Shown here: piece by piece, positions 44,852-53,120 of the stretch
Layout: every line of letters begins with the position of its first letter
Numbering within the stretch: position 1 is the first letter of the stretch
Source of the DNA: Candidatus Anammoxibacter sp.
Lineage (GTDB): Bacteria; Planctomycetota; Brocadiia; Brocadiales; Anammoxibacteraceae
Length of the DNA stretch: 64,000 nucleotides
Assembly: GCA_021777105.1 (NCBI GenBank)
Contig: JAIQZQ010000066.1
Span: 1 to 64,000 of the forward strand
Direction: 5' to 3'
The notes under the pieces: generated by a model
Databases searched by the model: none
The model's input: the letters and a program-made list of their open reading frames with translations, nothing else
What the model was told of the DNA's origin: nothing
Translations under genes and position numbers: made by a program

Positions 44852-47800
44852 ATGAATGTATTACTTCTTTTTTACGCTCTTTGCGCTCTGCGCCACGCGC
44901 AAGAGCTTCCGGCCGGCAAAAGTACACGCCCTGGTCGTTGCCGTTTCCCATGCCACGCAAAAAGAGGTAAAGGACGCCGCCAAAGTTCTTATTATAATCG
45001 AAGCCTTGTCCCATTCGCAACTTTAGCCAGAGGATAAGGGCGTTGATGTATATCTTGTATTGGAGGTGGTAATCGGACGATGTCATCACCCTTTCCATGC
45101 CGGCTTGGTGGTAGCCCTCTTCAATATAGTTCGACTTCCAGTCAACTATAAAGTAACGCTCATTATAGCGGAATATCATATCTATAAACCCGGTTAAATA
45201 ACCGTTGCGGGCAGTTACGCCTTTGGGTAGTTGAACATCGGCGGCAAATTTAAATGGATAGTGGAACTCAAGCTCATGGATGCGCTCTTCAGTTGAGAGA
45301 GACGACAATGCAAAACCGTTGTCAATACGCGAAACAGGCGTAGTCAGTGTATGCCAAACTATCCTGGCCGCCTCATTTACATATCCTTTGCTTATCATAT
45401 TAACGGCCAGCGTTTTTTCAATAAGCTCTCTGGTTTCAGAGTGGTCAACCAGAAAGTTATATGTCTCCCCCCTATTCATTGCGTCGTCAACCAGTTTGAA
45501 ATCAATCTCCTCAAAGATTGTATGCAACATTGTGCCTGCGTGTTTGCCGCCGGGCAACGCCTTGTCCTGGAGTTCGTCATCTTTAGGCGCATCCCGGCCG
45601 GCCTCATCGTCGGCGTAACTTTTATCCGCCCCCGCATCCTGATAACTAACCGAATGAACAACTCCGGTTTCAAATTGCTCATGCGATTTGCTTTTGCGGT
45701 GAATAGCTGAAAACGATTCGATAACTATCAACCTGTTTTTAAAATCAAAATTCGACGGAGGCAAAAGGGGATCAGGCAATGTTAGTTCCTGTTCGCCGGT
45801 TTTATCCGGGGAACATTTTTCATATGGAAGCTCATCAATATCCGGTTCAATTACTGCTAGGCCATTTTTGCTTTCCGACTCGCTCCAACTATCATTCATA
45901 GCCTTGACTGATTCATATATAAAACCAGATATGGGCCCGGCGCGTCCCGCGCTTTTTTCAGGCCTGTAATAAGGGAAATATACGCGGTATTTCGCGCGGG
46001 TAAGGGCGACATAATAGAGCCGTTTCTCCTCGCCGGCCTGCTCCGCCTCGCACAGTTCACGGGCATCAGGATCTTTTGCGAGATCGTAAATCGTCTCGTT
46101 GTTTTGGTGATACTTATAATACTGATCCGCCATAGGCTTTGTAAAACCGCCCAGCAGGAACAGGACGGGAAATTCAAGCCCCTTGCTGCTGTGTATGGTC
46201 ATTATCTTTACCTTTGGTTTCTCGCTCTCAACCAAATGCATGTCAACTTCCCACTCAATTTCAATAGTTTGATACCGCCAATTTTCAAGCGCGCTGATAA
46301 TGCCGGCAAAATCGAGAGTTTGCTCATAAGCCGTGTTTTCAAGATTGCGCAGGATATGGGTGTAATTAGTAAGTTTCCTATCGCCGTTCGGCGCCTGCGT
46401 CTGGCGCAAAAGAAGGCCGGACTCATCTATAATTGATTGAAAAAGGCATGGCCAACGTTTGTTTAACGCGTATTCGTTCCACATATAAAGAAGCCTTTTT
46501 ACATTGTGATCATGGGGAATGTTTTCATATTTATGCAGCTCTTCCAAAGGAACTTCAAAAAACGGGGTGAGCAACGCTTTTTTTAGAGAGGATTCGTCAT
46601 TTGGGGAGTCAATCGCCCTAAACAGACAGAGCAGCTCCAGGGACTCGATTGTCTGGTAAATCCCCGGTTTTTTATAATATGTATGGGGTATGCCCATTTC
46701 GTCAAACGCGGCCTCAACCAGCTCGGCCTCCGCCTTGCTTCGTATCAGCACACAAACGTCATTGTAATTAACCGGCCTGGTCTTGATGTCTTTAGAGCCT
46801 TTAATAACAGCGCCGCTGTTTATAAGCGAGGCAGTCTCAAACGCAATAAACGCGGCCATCTTTTTCCTGGCCAATGAGCCGTTTTTCTCGCTCATAGACA
46901 CAATAGTCATTGGCGCCCTGCCGTTATCGTTTGCAATAGCGTCTATTGAATTTTTTGAAAATGAAACGTCGCTGTATGAAATTGAGTTGTCCGAGACTTC
47001 GCCTGACCCGGCGCCCATGCCGAACCAGGGTTCGCGTCCAAAAAGCCTGTTAAACGATTCAACAAGTCCCGGGCCTGATCTGTAATTGGTATCAAGTGAG
47101 TAAATGGCGGCGGCGCCATGTTTTGCGAGCTTGTTTATCTCGTTGCGCGCGTCAAGGTAAGTGTAAACATCAGCCCCGCGAAAGCTGTAAATGGCCTGTT
47201 TGGGGTCGCCTATCAAGAACAGGCGCTGGTCATTGCCCTTTAAAAATATTTCGCGAAATATCTTCCATTGAACTGAGTCGGTATCCTGAAATTCGTCAAC
47301 CAGAGCGTATTTATATTTGGCCCGCATCCGGTCAACAAGTATTTGTCCTTTGTCGCCGTCTATTGCTTCGGCGACATATGAAAGCATGTCGTCAAAACTT
47401 ATCAACCCCTCTTTTTTCTTAAATTGCGCAACATCATTGACCAGCCGCATTATTGACGCAACCGGCAATATATATTTTGATGTTTCCGCGATAGATTGCA
47501 ATGTTGCCGCCATCTGCTCCAGACGCGGGCATTTATCTTCAAGATTTGAGCCGCCCTTATTCCATTTATCAGGTATTAACGCAAAGAACCCCAGATCATT
47601 AAAATTTTTATACTCCACTGCTTTTTCCAAAAAATCGGCAAATGCGCTAAGGGAAAACTGTTTATCAACGTTGAATTTGCAAAGGAACTCCAGAAACGGC
47701 ACGACAATTTTTTGCAAACAGCTCGTTCTTTTTCGGCTATTAAAATCCAGTTCAGTGTAAGCCTGGTAAAACGCGTTGCCTTCCGGATCAGCCCCGTCAA

Positions 47801-48464
47801 TCGGCCCCACAATTCCGCTAATCTCCAGCAATTGTTCGTTGATATCGCGCTTGATAAGCGCCCAATCAGCATTATGCGGTATTTCAGGCAAAAGGCGTGC
47901 GTTTAAACAGCGTGAGTATGATTTTGTCACGGCAAGCAATCGCCTGATCCATTGGCTTTCACCGTTTCTTCGGTTAAGCTCGGGAAAACCTGAAGCCTGA
48001 AGAAAGTCAGGCAGCTCATCCCCATATTGTTCAGGCCAGGCGTTACGCATCTGCTCATAAAGGCTGTTTTCATACAGCGAACCGTCGCCGGCAACCTCAA
48101 ATTCAAATAGCTGCCCGTTCTCAAAACTATAGTCCCTAAGCGCGCCTTGGCAAAACCCGTGTATTGTGTGTATAGAGGCGGAGTCAAAATTTGCCAGGCT
48201 CTCACGCAACCGTTTGCGGGCCTGGTCGTCGGAGCCAACCACTTTTAACTCGTCAACAATCTTCTCGCGTATTCTATTTTTCAGCTCGCCGGTGGCCTTT
48301 TCAGTAAACGTAACCAGCAGGATATTCTCAAGCGCAACGCCTTTTTCAATTATCATCCTTACAACAAGGCGCTCGATGGTATATGTCTTGCCCGTGCCCG
48401 CCGAGGCCTCAATCAAGGCGTGTTTATCCAGATCAATTGATTTGCAATCGTTTATGGGGATCAT
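44850..48464 (-). CDS. recB-like: RecB-like UvrD-family helicase-nuclease
   Basis: 1204 residues. Walker A EASAGTGKTYTI (about 19-30), motif Ia VTFTEKATGELKNRI, motif II ALVDEFQDTDSVQWKIF, motif IV DTNYRSGPGLVESF, motif V IMTIHSSKGLEFPVLFLL, motif VI EEKRLYYVALTRAKYRVYF. The C-terminus has the RecB-family nuclease: GTMLHTIFEEI, GFIDMIFRYNERYFIVDWKS with metal-binding Asp, and QYKIYINALILW. It would unwind and degrade double-strand ends. No RecC or RecD lies in the window. A TPR lipoprotein gene follows 134 bases after its stop on the same strand. Confidence 0.85.
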   Translation of the reverse strand: MIPINDCKSIDLDKHALIEASAGTGKTYTIERLVVRMIIEKGVALENILLVTFTEKATGELKNRIREKIVDELKVVGSDDQARKRLRESLANFDSASIHTIHGFCQGALRDYSFENGQLFEFEVAGDGSLYENSLYEQMRNAWPEQYGDELPDFLQASGFPELNRRNGESQWIRRLLAVTKSYSRCLNARLLPEIPHNADWALIKRDINEQLLEISGIVGPIDGADPEGNAFYQAYTELDFNSRKRTSCLQKIVVPFLEFLCKFNVDKQFSLSAFADFLEKAVEYKNFNDLGFFALIPDKWNKGGSNLEDKCPRLEQMAATLQSIAETSKYILPVASIMRLVNDVAQFKKKEGLISFDDMLSYVAEAIDGDKGQILVDRMRAKYKYALVDEFQDTDSVQWKIFREIFLKGNDQRLFLIGDPKQAIYSFRGADVYTYLDARNEINKLAKHGAAAIYSLDTNYRSGPGLVESFNRLFGREPWFGMGAGSGEVSDNSISYSDVSFSKNSIDAIANDNGRAPMTIVSMSEKNGSLARKKMAAFIAFETASLINSGAVIKGSKDIKTRPVNYNDVCVLIRSKAEAELVEAAFDEMGIPHTYYKKPGIYQTIESLELLCLFRAIDSPNDESSLKKALLTPFFEVPLEELHKYENIPHDHNVKRLLYMWNEYALNKRWPCLFQSIIDESGLLLRQTQAPNGDRKLTNYTHILRNLENTAYEQTLDFAGIISALENWRYQTIEIEWEVDMHLVESEKPKVKIMTIHSSKGLEFPVLFLLGGFTKPMADQYYKYHQNNETIYDLAKDPDARELCEAEQAGEEKRLYYVALTRAKYRVYFPYYRPEKSAGRAGPISGFIYESVKAMNDSWSESESKNGLAVIEPDIDELPYEKCSPDKTGEQELTLPDPLLPPSNFDFKNRLIVIESFSAIHRKSKSHEQFETGVVHSVSYQDAGADKSYADDEAGRDAPKDDELQDKALPGGKHAGTMLHTIFEEIDFKLVDDAMNRGETYNFLVDHSETRELIEKTLAVNMISKGYVNEAARIVWHTLTTPVSRIDNGFALSSLSTEERIHELEFHYPFKFAADVQLPKGVTARNGYLTGFIDMIFRYNERYFIVDWKSNYIEEGYHQAGMERVMTSSDYHLQYKIYINALILWLKLRMGQGFDYNKNFGGVLYLFLRGMGNGNDQGVYFCRPEALARGAERKERKKEVIHS

Positions 48465-48508
48465 TTTACTACTTGTTCACAAACCGGGGTTTGGGAGCGA
48501 TGTGGAAA

Positions 48509-48572
48509 TCAAAAATTGAAAATTTTTACCAAAACTTTAGTTCACTTTTAACTTTAGCTCACTTTAGTCACT
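48509..48572 (-). repeat. 64-bp inverted repeat, right copy
   Basis: Reverse complement of 36608-36671. Located between the recB-like gene and the EI24-like gene. Confidence 0.8.
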
Positions 48573-48612
48573 TTTCCGGCTCGTCTTGATTATTTATAAA
48601 AAACGCCAAGGA

Positions 48613-49386
48613 CTATTTAAGCGCCATTTTTGTAGTCGATCCCGGCGCGCGACCGGCCAGGAGGGTGCCTCCAACCACGGCTATGGGCAACACAAAGCTG
48701 GAAAAAAATGGTATGGCGAATAAAACACTCAACACGGCTCCAAAACCCGCGCAGGCAAACACGTGACGAACCAGAAACCGTGCGCCCTGCTTTAAACCAA
48801 TGCCGCGCCTGCTTTGCGGATAGCTGATAAACTGAAATGTCACAAGCAGAAACGCCAACACAAACGCCGCTATATTTAGGATGGGAACCCAGAAGAACAC
48901 AATCGCAAATATCGCAGCCCCTGAGGCGGCCACCGTCTTAAACAGGTCCACGCCCACAAGCTCTATCTTTTGCCTTAAAGATTTATGAGTAACATCAGGC
49001 AGAGGCGGGTCGGCAAAACCTTCGGCTTTTTCAGCAAGCAAGTCGTTAAAAGGCGAAGCTACCATGCTGCTTGCAAAAGCGAATGTAAGCGCGGCAATCA
49101 TCCACAATATAGCTTTGCCGAACAACACAAAGAACCACGCAGCCCAACTTTCAGGGCCAAAACCCCATTTATAAACAATATAGTTTTGAAACATGGCTAT
49201 GGCCCACTCCTGCAATGAGCTTATGCCGTATATATACAATACTATCGTCAATACAATAGGAACAACGCTCCATATAAACAGGGCGCGGTTTGACAATATC
49301 AATCTGCCCGCCCTGTACGGCAACGTTATCCCAAACCATAGTGAACGCAACCGCGGGAAAAGGGTTTTGAATTTTTCACTGCTCAT
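48613..49386 (-). CDS. EI24/CysZ-like membrane protein
   Basis: 257 residues with four or five hydrophobic helices. SSMVASPFNDLLAEKAEGF after helix 2 is the EI24 domain signature. CysZ of this family imports sulphate across the inner membrane; other members have no assigned role. The start is 19 bases after the preceding unknown gene ends, which suggests a shared transcript. Confidence 0.75.
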   Translation of the reverse strand: MSSEKFKTLFPRLRSLWFGITLPYRAGRLILSNRALFIWSVVPIVLTIVLYIYGISSLQEWAIAMFQNYIVYKWGFGPESWAAWFFVLFGKAILWMIAALTFAFASSMVASPFNDLLAEKAEGFADPPLPDVTHKSLRQKIELVGVDLFKTVAASGAAIFAIVFFWVPILNIAAFVLAFLLVTFQFISYPQSRRGIGLKQGARFLVRHVFACAGFGAVLSVLFAIPFFSSFVLPIAVVGGTLLAGRAPGSTTKMALK

Positions 49387-49405
49387 AATCAGTTCTCTCT
49401 TTTCT

Positions 49406-50182
49406 TTACGAAATCTTATTTAAACCATAGAACGAGCGATATTTGTTCATGTACGCAACATCGCTTTCAGACATATTTTTTCTTACTACCGACCAAATAT
49501 TAGCGCTTCTTTCAGGCAGGTTCAGCCAATTGCTGTATTTCATTAAAGTTTCAAATAACTGGTCAATATCCGACTGCTCTTTTTTGCCGTCAGGCGAGAC
49601 AAAGTCCGGATTGTATTGATTAGGCAGCCATTTGCCCTCAGTGTTAAAATTAATGGCATTATACAGCAGGTTGAGATCGTAGCGCAGCTCCTTTAACTCC
49701 TCAAAAATGAGCTTTCTGCCGTCAATCTCACGCGAAGTCGGAGCGCCGTTTATTTTAAAAGAGAAACTTGACACATGCTCGTCGCGGAATTTTGTTATCT
49801 CTTTGCGCAACTTTGTGGCCGAACGGTCAAAATCTACGTCTTTGCAAATCTCCTTTAACCTGTTTCTGTAATTCGCGTCAACAAGGTTGCGGTAAATCTC
49901 CTTTTTCAGCTTTTGCACGGTGTAGCGCCCGCTTTCAGTATCAACCACCGATTTCCAGATAATAAGCGCGCTCGTCTCAAACAACGAATCAATAATCAGC
50001 CCCCAAACAAGAGGATAGTCAGAGTAAACAACTTCAAAAGGAAACAGAAATATCTTTTCAAGAATGTGTATATTTGAATTAACCCTATAAACCTGCTGCT
50101 GCAAGGAGTTAATCGGCTTCTCATTTTTATCGTACCAATCCTGATTTAATATATCCGTAGTTGCCATAACCTGTAATTTCAT
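49406..50182 (-). CDS. Hypothetical helical protein
   Basis: 258 residues, no membrane segment, mainly helical. LRKEITKFRDEHVSSFSF near residues 127-144 resembles the R-x-x-x-x-H/R-D-x-H type motif of HEPN-like RNases, but the spacing is off, so I do not assign the fold. AGGGA precedes the ATG. It is followed closely by the EI24-like gene. Confidence 0.45.
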   Translation of the reverse strand: MKLQVMATTDILNQDWYDKNEKPINSLQQQVYRVNSNIHILEKIFLFPFEVVYSDYPLVWGLIIDSLFETSALIIWKSVVDTESGRYTVQKLKKEIYRNLVDANYRNRLKEICKDVDFDRSATKLRKEITKFRDEHVSSFSFKINGAPTSREIDGRKLIFEELKELRYDLNLLYNAINFNTEGKWLPNQYNPDFVSPDGKKEQSDIDQLFETLMKYSNWLNLPERSANIWSVVRKNMSESDVAYMNKYRSFYGLNKIS

Positions 50183-50597
50183 ATATTTCCCTACCCAGCT
50201 TAATCACGCAAACAAGGACGCGGTCAAAAAATAATAAATGAAAATTATACAGCCGACCGTGTTATTTTTAAACCCTAATGTTTGAAAATGAATGCTATGA
50301 GGGCACGGAAAGAAATAACTTGGCGTTTTTTGTTTCCGAGCCCTAAGGCTGTTTTTATTCAGGTGGTTCTGGCGGCAACGGCAATTAATTTCATCATTGG
50401 GGAATATTATTCCGCCGCGTCTTAGACCTCATACACACAAAACCACAACCATATCCAACATAACCCATTACATATCAACATATTACAACATTTTTAAATT
50501 TTTTTTGATTTTGGTATCACAATTGCAAATATGTTGAGGGTAAGTTTATATTTCACTATTTCTATAGTGATAATTTTAAGATGGGAGGGTAATTAAG
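50183..50597 (+). other. Intergenic region with an imperfect hairpin and sigma-54 promoter
   Basis: 50304-50344 has inverted GGGC-GGAAA / TTTCC-GCCC arms. The promoter at 50512-50526 drives the 79-residue gene. Confidence 0.6.
50512..50526 (+). promoter_or_regulatory. Sigma-54-type (-24/-12) promoter
   Basis: TGGTATCACAATTGC has GG and GC exactly 10 bases apart and TTGC at -12, the RpoN pattern. Transcription would start near 50538, 60 bases ahead of the 79-residue gene. Confidence 0.6.
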
Positions 50598-50837
50598 ATG
50601 ATGAACAACACCACGGAGAAATTGGAGGAAGTTGAAAGAAAGATATCATTAGTTAAGTTAATGATTGAAAAACGAAAAGAGAGGAAATCATATTATGAAC
50701 GGTTGGTTACCATGGGTGTAGCATCTACCGACAAAGATCAGCTGGAACTGCACGCAAAGATTAAAGAGACGGAGATCAACGAACTGCTAAAGGAGCTAAA
50801 CTGGCTCTACATTCAACAATCTTATTATGAACTATAA
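50598..50837 (+). CDS. Small coiled-coil protein
   Basis: 79 residues with long charged helices (LEEVERKISLVKLMIEKRKE and ELHAKIKETEINELLKELNW), compatible with a short antiparallel coiled coil. GGGAGG precedes ATG 50598. No family recognised. A hairpin (50888-50915) follows. The sigma-54-type promoter implies control by an enhancer-binding protein. Confidence 0.6.
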   Translation: MMNNTTEKLEEVERKISLVKLMIEKRKERKSYYERLVTMGVASTDKDQLELHAKIKETEINELLKELNWLYIQQSYYEL

Positions 50838-50887
50838 ACTAATATAAACCAAACTAAGTTATGAACAAGGAGGTTTAAACTTAAACA

Positions 50888-50915
50888 GCCGGCCCGGTAT
50901 CGCCTACGGGCCGGC
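50888..50915. terminator. GC-rich hairpin
   Basis: GCCGGCCCG pairs with CGGGCCGGC across a 10-base loop. There is no T run after it, so it may be a weak terminator or processing hairpin for the coiled-coil gene. Confidence 0.5.
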
Positions 50916-50970
50916 GCTATCTTATCTCCCGATCCGCTTTTAATTTTATTAATATAAATTAACGGCGGAT

Positions 50971-51012
50971 AAAAAAATCAGCGGGATCAATGTTAAAAGT
51001 TGATCCCGCTGA
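50971..51012 (-). terminator. Rho-independent terminator of the Cys-rich gene
   Basis: On the minus strand TCAGCGGGATCAA pairs with TTGATCCCGCTGA and is followed by seven T. It lies 42 bases after the Cys-rich gene. Confidence 0.85.
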
Positions 51013-51053
51013 ATACTATAACACTCATGCGGCTGGAGAATTCGGCAAGGCTT

Positions 51054-51323
51054 TTAGTTATTATTAATCAAATCAAAGTATTTATCAAACAAGGCATCCG
51101 CTTCACGCTGATTTAGCATGCGTTTTTCATCCTTAGCATAACGATACAGCTTTGCTTTATCGCTACCCACGCATATAGGATACATCTTCCTGCAATAATT
51201 CTTTGCGTATTTTTGAAAATAATCTTGTGAGATAATTTTATTCTTCAGAAGATATTTACCAACACAATTCGCCTCTCCACAGCATTGAAAGTTAAAACAT
51301 TTATCATTATCTACCCTTTCCAT
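51054..51323 (-). CDS. Small Cys-rich protein under riboswitch control
   Basis: 89 residues from ATG 51323, preceded by GGGGGGAG at 7 bases; a longer TTG start (51353) is less likely. CFNFQCCGEANCVGKYLL places four Cys within 12 residues, and NYCRKMYPICVGS two more, a pattern suited to metal or Fe-S binding. No signal or membrane segment. Its start overlaps the end of the 24-codon leader (51311-51385). I do not recognise the family. Confidence 0.6.
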   Translation of the reverse strand: MERVDNDKCFNFQCCGEANCVGKYLLKNKIISQDYFQKYAKNYCRKMYPICVGSDKAKLYRYAKDEKRMLNQREADALFDKYFDLINNN

Positions 51324-51385
51324 AACAACTCCCCCCTTCCCGCTAATTGACAACTTCGCCGTAAAAAAAAGCCAAAAAAGCTCAT
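51311..51385 (-). CDS. Leader peptide coupled to the Cys-rich gene
   Basis: 24 residues, MSFFGFFLRRSCQLAGRGEL at the start, with GGAGGG 6 bases before its ATG. Its TAG lies after the ATG of the Cys-rich gene, so ribosomes ending here could restart there. A run of eight T within the frame could allow slippage between the two frames. Confidence 0.45.
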   Translation of the reverse strand: MSFFGFFLRRSCQLAGRGELLWKG

Positions 51386-51474
51386 TATTCCCTCCAATTT
51401 AATCAGATTTAACTCGCAAAGCTTCAAAATTGGCAAAAATTGTCTTAATTTCCACCCGTTATCCAAATTATTGC

Positions 51475-51521
51475 AAAAAAAAAGACCCAATCCGAAATAC
51501 AATTTTTCAGATTTGGGTCTT
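51475..51521 (-). terminator. Riboswitch-linked intrinsic terminator
   Basis: On the minus strand AAGACCCAA pairs with TTGGGTCTT, extended inside by GAAA/TTTC and other pairs, followed by at least seven T. The first arm can instead pair with TTTGGGTCTT of the upstream riboswitch. Confidence 0.8.
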
Positions 51522-51553
51522 ATTTTAGATAAACAGCCGGAAATTTTTACCAA

Positions 51554-51631
51554 ACATGGCAACCTGGCAATCTTAAAAAAAGACCCAAAGCTTTGCGTCC
51601 CGGCCTCGCGACCGGTTTGCTATTAGCATGT
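51554..51631 (-). ncRNA. c-di-GMP-I (GEMM-I) riboswitch
   Basis: Read on the minus strand it has every conserved GEMM-I part: an outer helix ACATG/CATGT, AGCAAACC, a CCGGTC-GCGA-GGCCGG hairpin with GNRA tetraloop, GGGACGCAAAGC, then a second helix beginning GGGTCT and AGGTTGCC at the 3' side. Such RNAs bind cyclic di-GMP in bacteria and switch downstream gene expression. It lies between a promoter (51647-51674) and the terminator at 51475-51521. Confidence 0.85.
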
Positions 51632-51646
51632 CAATTTAGCGTTATA

Positions 51647-51674
51647 ATTATAGCTCAAAAAATATAGAATGCAA
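51647..51674 (-). promoter_or_regulatory. Sigma-70-type promoter for the riboswitch transcript
   Basis: TTGCAT (51674-51669) and TATAAT (51652-51647) on the minus strand are 16 bases apart. A start near 51640 would place the riboswitch at the very 5' end. Confidence 0.65.
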
Positions 51675-51739
51675 CTAATTAACCGGATTTCCATCTAAAA
51701 GTGGATAACCGGTTGTATAATTAAAAGGCGCGCAAGCTC

Positions 51740-52933
51740 CTAACCTTCCAAAAAAGCTTTAAATTTAGCCAAACCCTCTTTAATTTCCGCCACATCAATG
51801 CCTGAATAAGCCAGCCTGATATACCACTCTCTTTCCCCTTCAAATTGACGGCCAAAGTGCGCGCGGGAACATATGGACACGCCTGTCCGTTGCAGCGCGT
51901 TTTTGCGAAACTCCTCATAATTGCGCGCCCAGATTTTTTGCGCCGCTTCAGTGATATTCGGGTATAAATAAAATGTGCCTTTTGGTTTAAAGCATTTAAC
52001 GCCCTTGATAGAGTTTAATAACCCTGCCGCAGTGTCGCGGCGAAGCCTGAGAGTGTCTAAAATTTTGCGGGCTTCCATCTGAGGGCCTTTAATAGCCTCT
52101 ATTGCGGCGTATTGAATAAAGTGATTTGAGCACGATTCATGATTAACGTTAAGTTTTGATATCACCTCAATAATATTTTTCGGCCCAACAGCCGCGCCCA
52201 GCCGCCACCCCGTCATGGCAAATTTTTTTGAAAAAGTGTAGAGAATAACGCAACGGTCGGCCATTCCCGGAATAGAGACAAATGAACGGCCCGGCCCATC
52301 ATAACGCACATCAAAATAGGCCTCATCGCACAGGACATAAAGGTCGTGTTTAAGCGCCAACTCCGCAAGCTTTTCCAGCTCAACCATAGAGCATTCCGCG
52401 CCGGTCGGATTTTGCATATCATTCAATATCAGCGCCTTGGTTTGCCGGGTAATGCTATTTTCTATCATATCAATGTCTATTGCGAAATTCAGCGCCCCTT
52501 CCACAAAACCGTAAGGCGCGGCTTTGCCGCCGTTAAACTCTATTTGCGACTCATATATCGGGTAGCCCGGATTTGGGTATATAACCTCATCGCCCGGGTT
52601 CATCAACGCCATAATAAATTTGCCTATAACCGGCTTGCCCCCCGGCTGAATAGAGACATTATCCATTGAATATTGCGTCCCGTGCGAAGCGTTAATATCC
52701 TCAGCAAGCGCCTCGCGCAATTGAGGAATGCCCGCATTGTTGCAATATCCGGTTTTACCGTCATTTAATGCCTTAACAGCAGCCTCAATTATATTTGCCG
52801 GAGTTTTAATATTCATATCCCCCAAATGAAACGGATACATCTTATTCCCCAGCGCCGCAAAAGCCCCGGCCTCCGCAGAGACGTTAAATGCCGTCTCCGT
52901 GCCCAATCGTGAAATTCGTTCAGCTTCTTTCAT
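51740..52933 (-). CDS. Class I/II PLP aminotransferase
   Basis: 397 residues from ATG 52933, with GGAGGG 8 bases ahead; a GTG three codons upstream is possible. PGGKPVIGKFIMALMNPGDEV, NPGYPIYES, NPTGAECS, DEAYFDVRYDG and FSKKFAMTGWRLG (with the PLP lysine) mark a fold-type I aspartate/LL-DAP-type aminotransferase. It moves an amino group between an amino acid and a keto acid in the cytoplasm. Substrate not decidable from sequence. It lies downstream of the riboswitch region on the other side of the riboswitch promoter and has its own promoter. Confidence 0.85.
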   Translation of the reverse strand: MKEAERISRLGTETAFNVSAEAGAFAALGNKMYPFHLGDMNIKTPANIIEAAVKALNDGKTGYCNNAGIPQLREALAEDINASHGTQYSMDNVSIQPGGKPVIGKFIMALMNPGDEVIYPNPGYPIYESQIEFNGGKAAPYGFVEGALNFAIDIDMIENSITRQTKALILNDMQNPTGAECSMVELEKLAELALKHDLYVLCDEAYFDVRYDGPGRSFVSIPGMADRCVILYTFSKKFAMTGWRLGAAVGPKNIIEVISKLNVNHESCSNHFIQYAAIEAIKGPQMEARKILDTLRLRRDTAAGLLNSIKGVKCFKPKGTFYLYPNITEAAQKIWARNYEEFRKNALQRTGVSICSRAHFGRQFEGEREWYIRLAYSGIDVAEIKEGLAKFKAFLEG

Positions 52934-53120
52934 GAGCGTCACCCTCCAAAAAACAAGGATTAACTATTTTTAAAAGAAGAACAATTACAGCCGTGTCGTT
53001 TCGAACGGAGAGAGAAATCTTATGACATTTACGGGTTTAAAGATTTCTCCCGATGGTCGAAATGACAAATCGCGTTACAGAATCGCTCAATTTAGGTTGG
53101 AGTTTTTTCTTTCCAAGCCC

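Noticed and set aside
45280..47900. Long plus-strand frames opposite the recB-like gene
   Set aside because: Antisense shadows of a well-supported helicase-nuclease gene.
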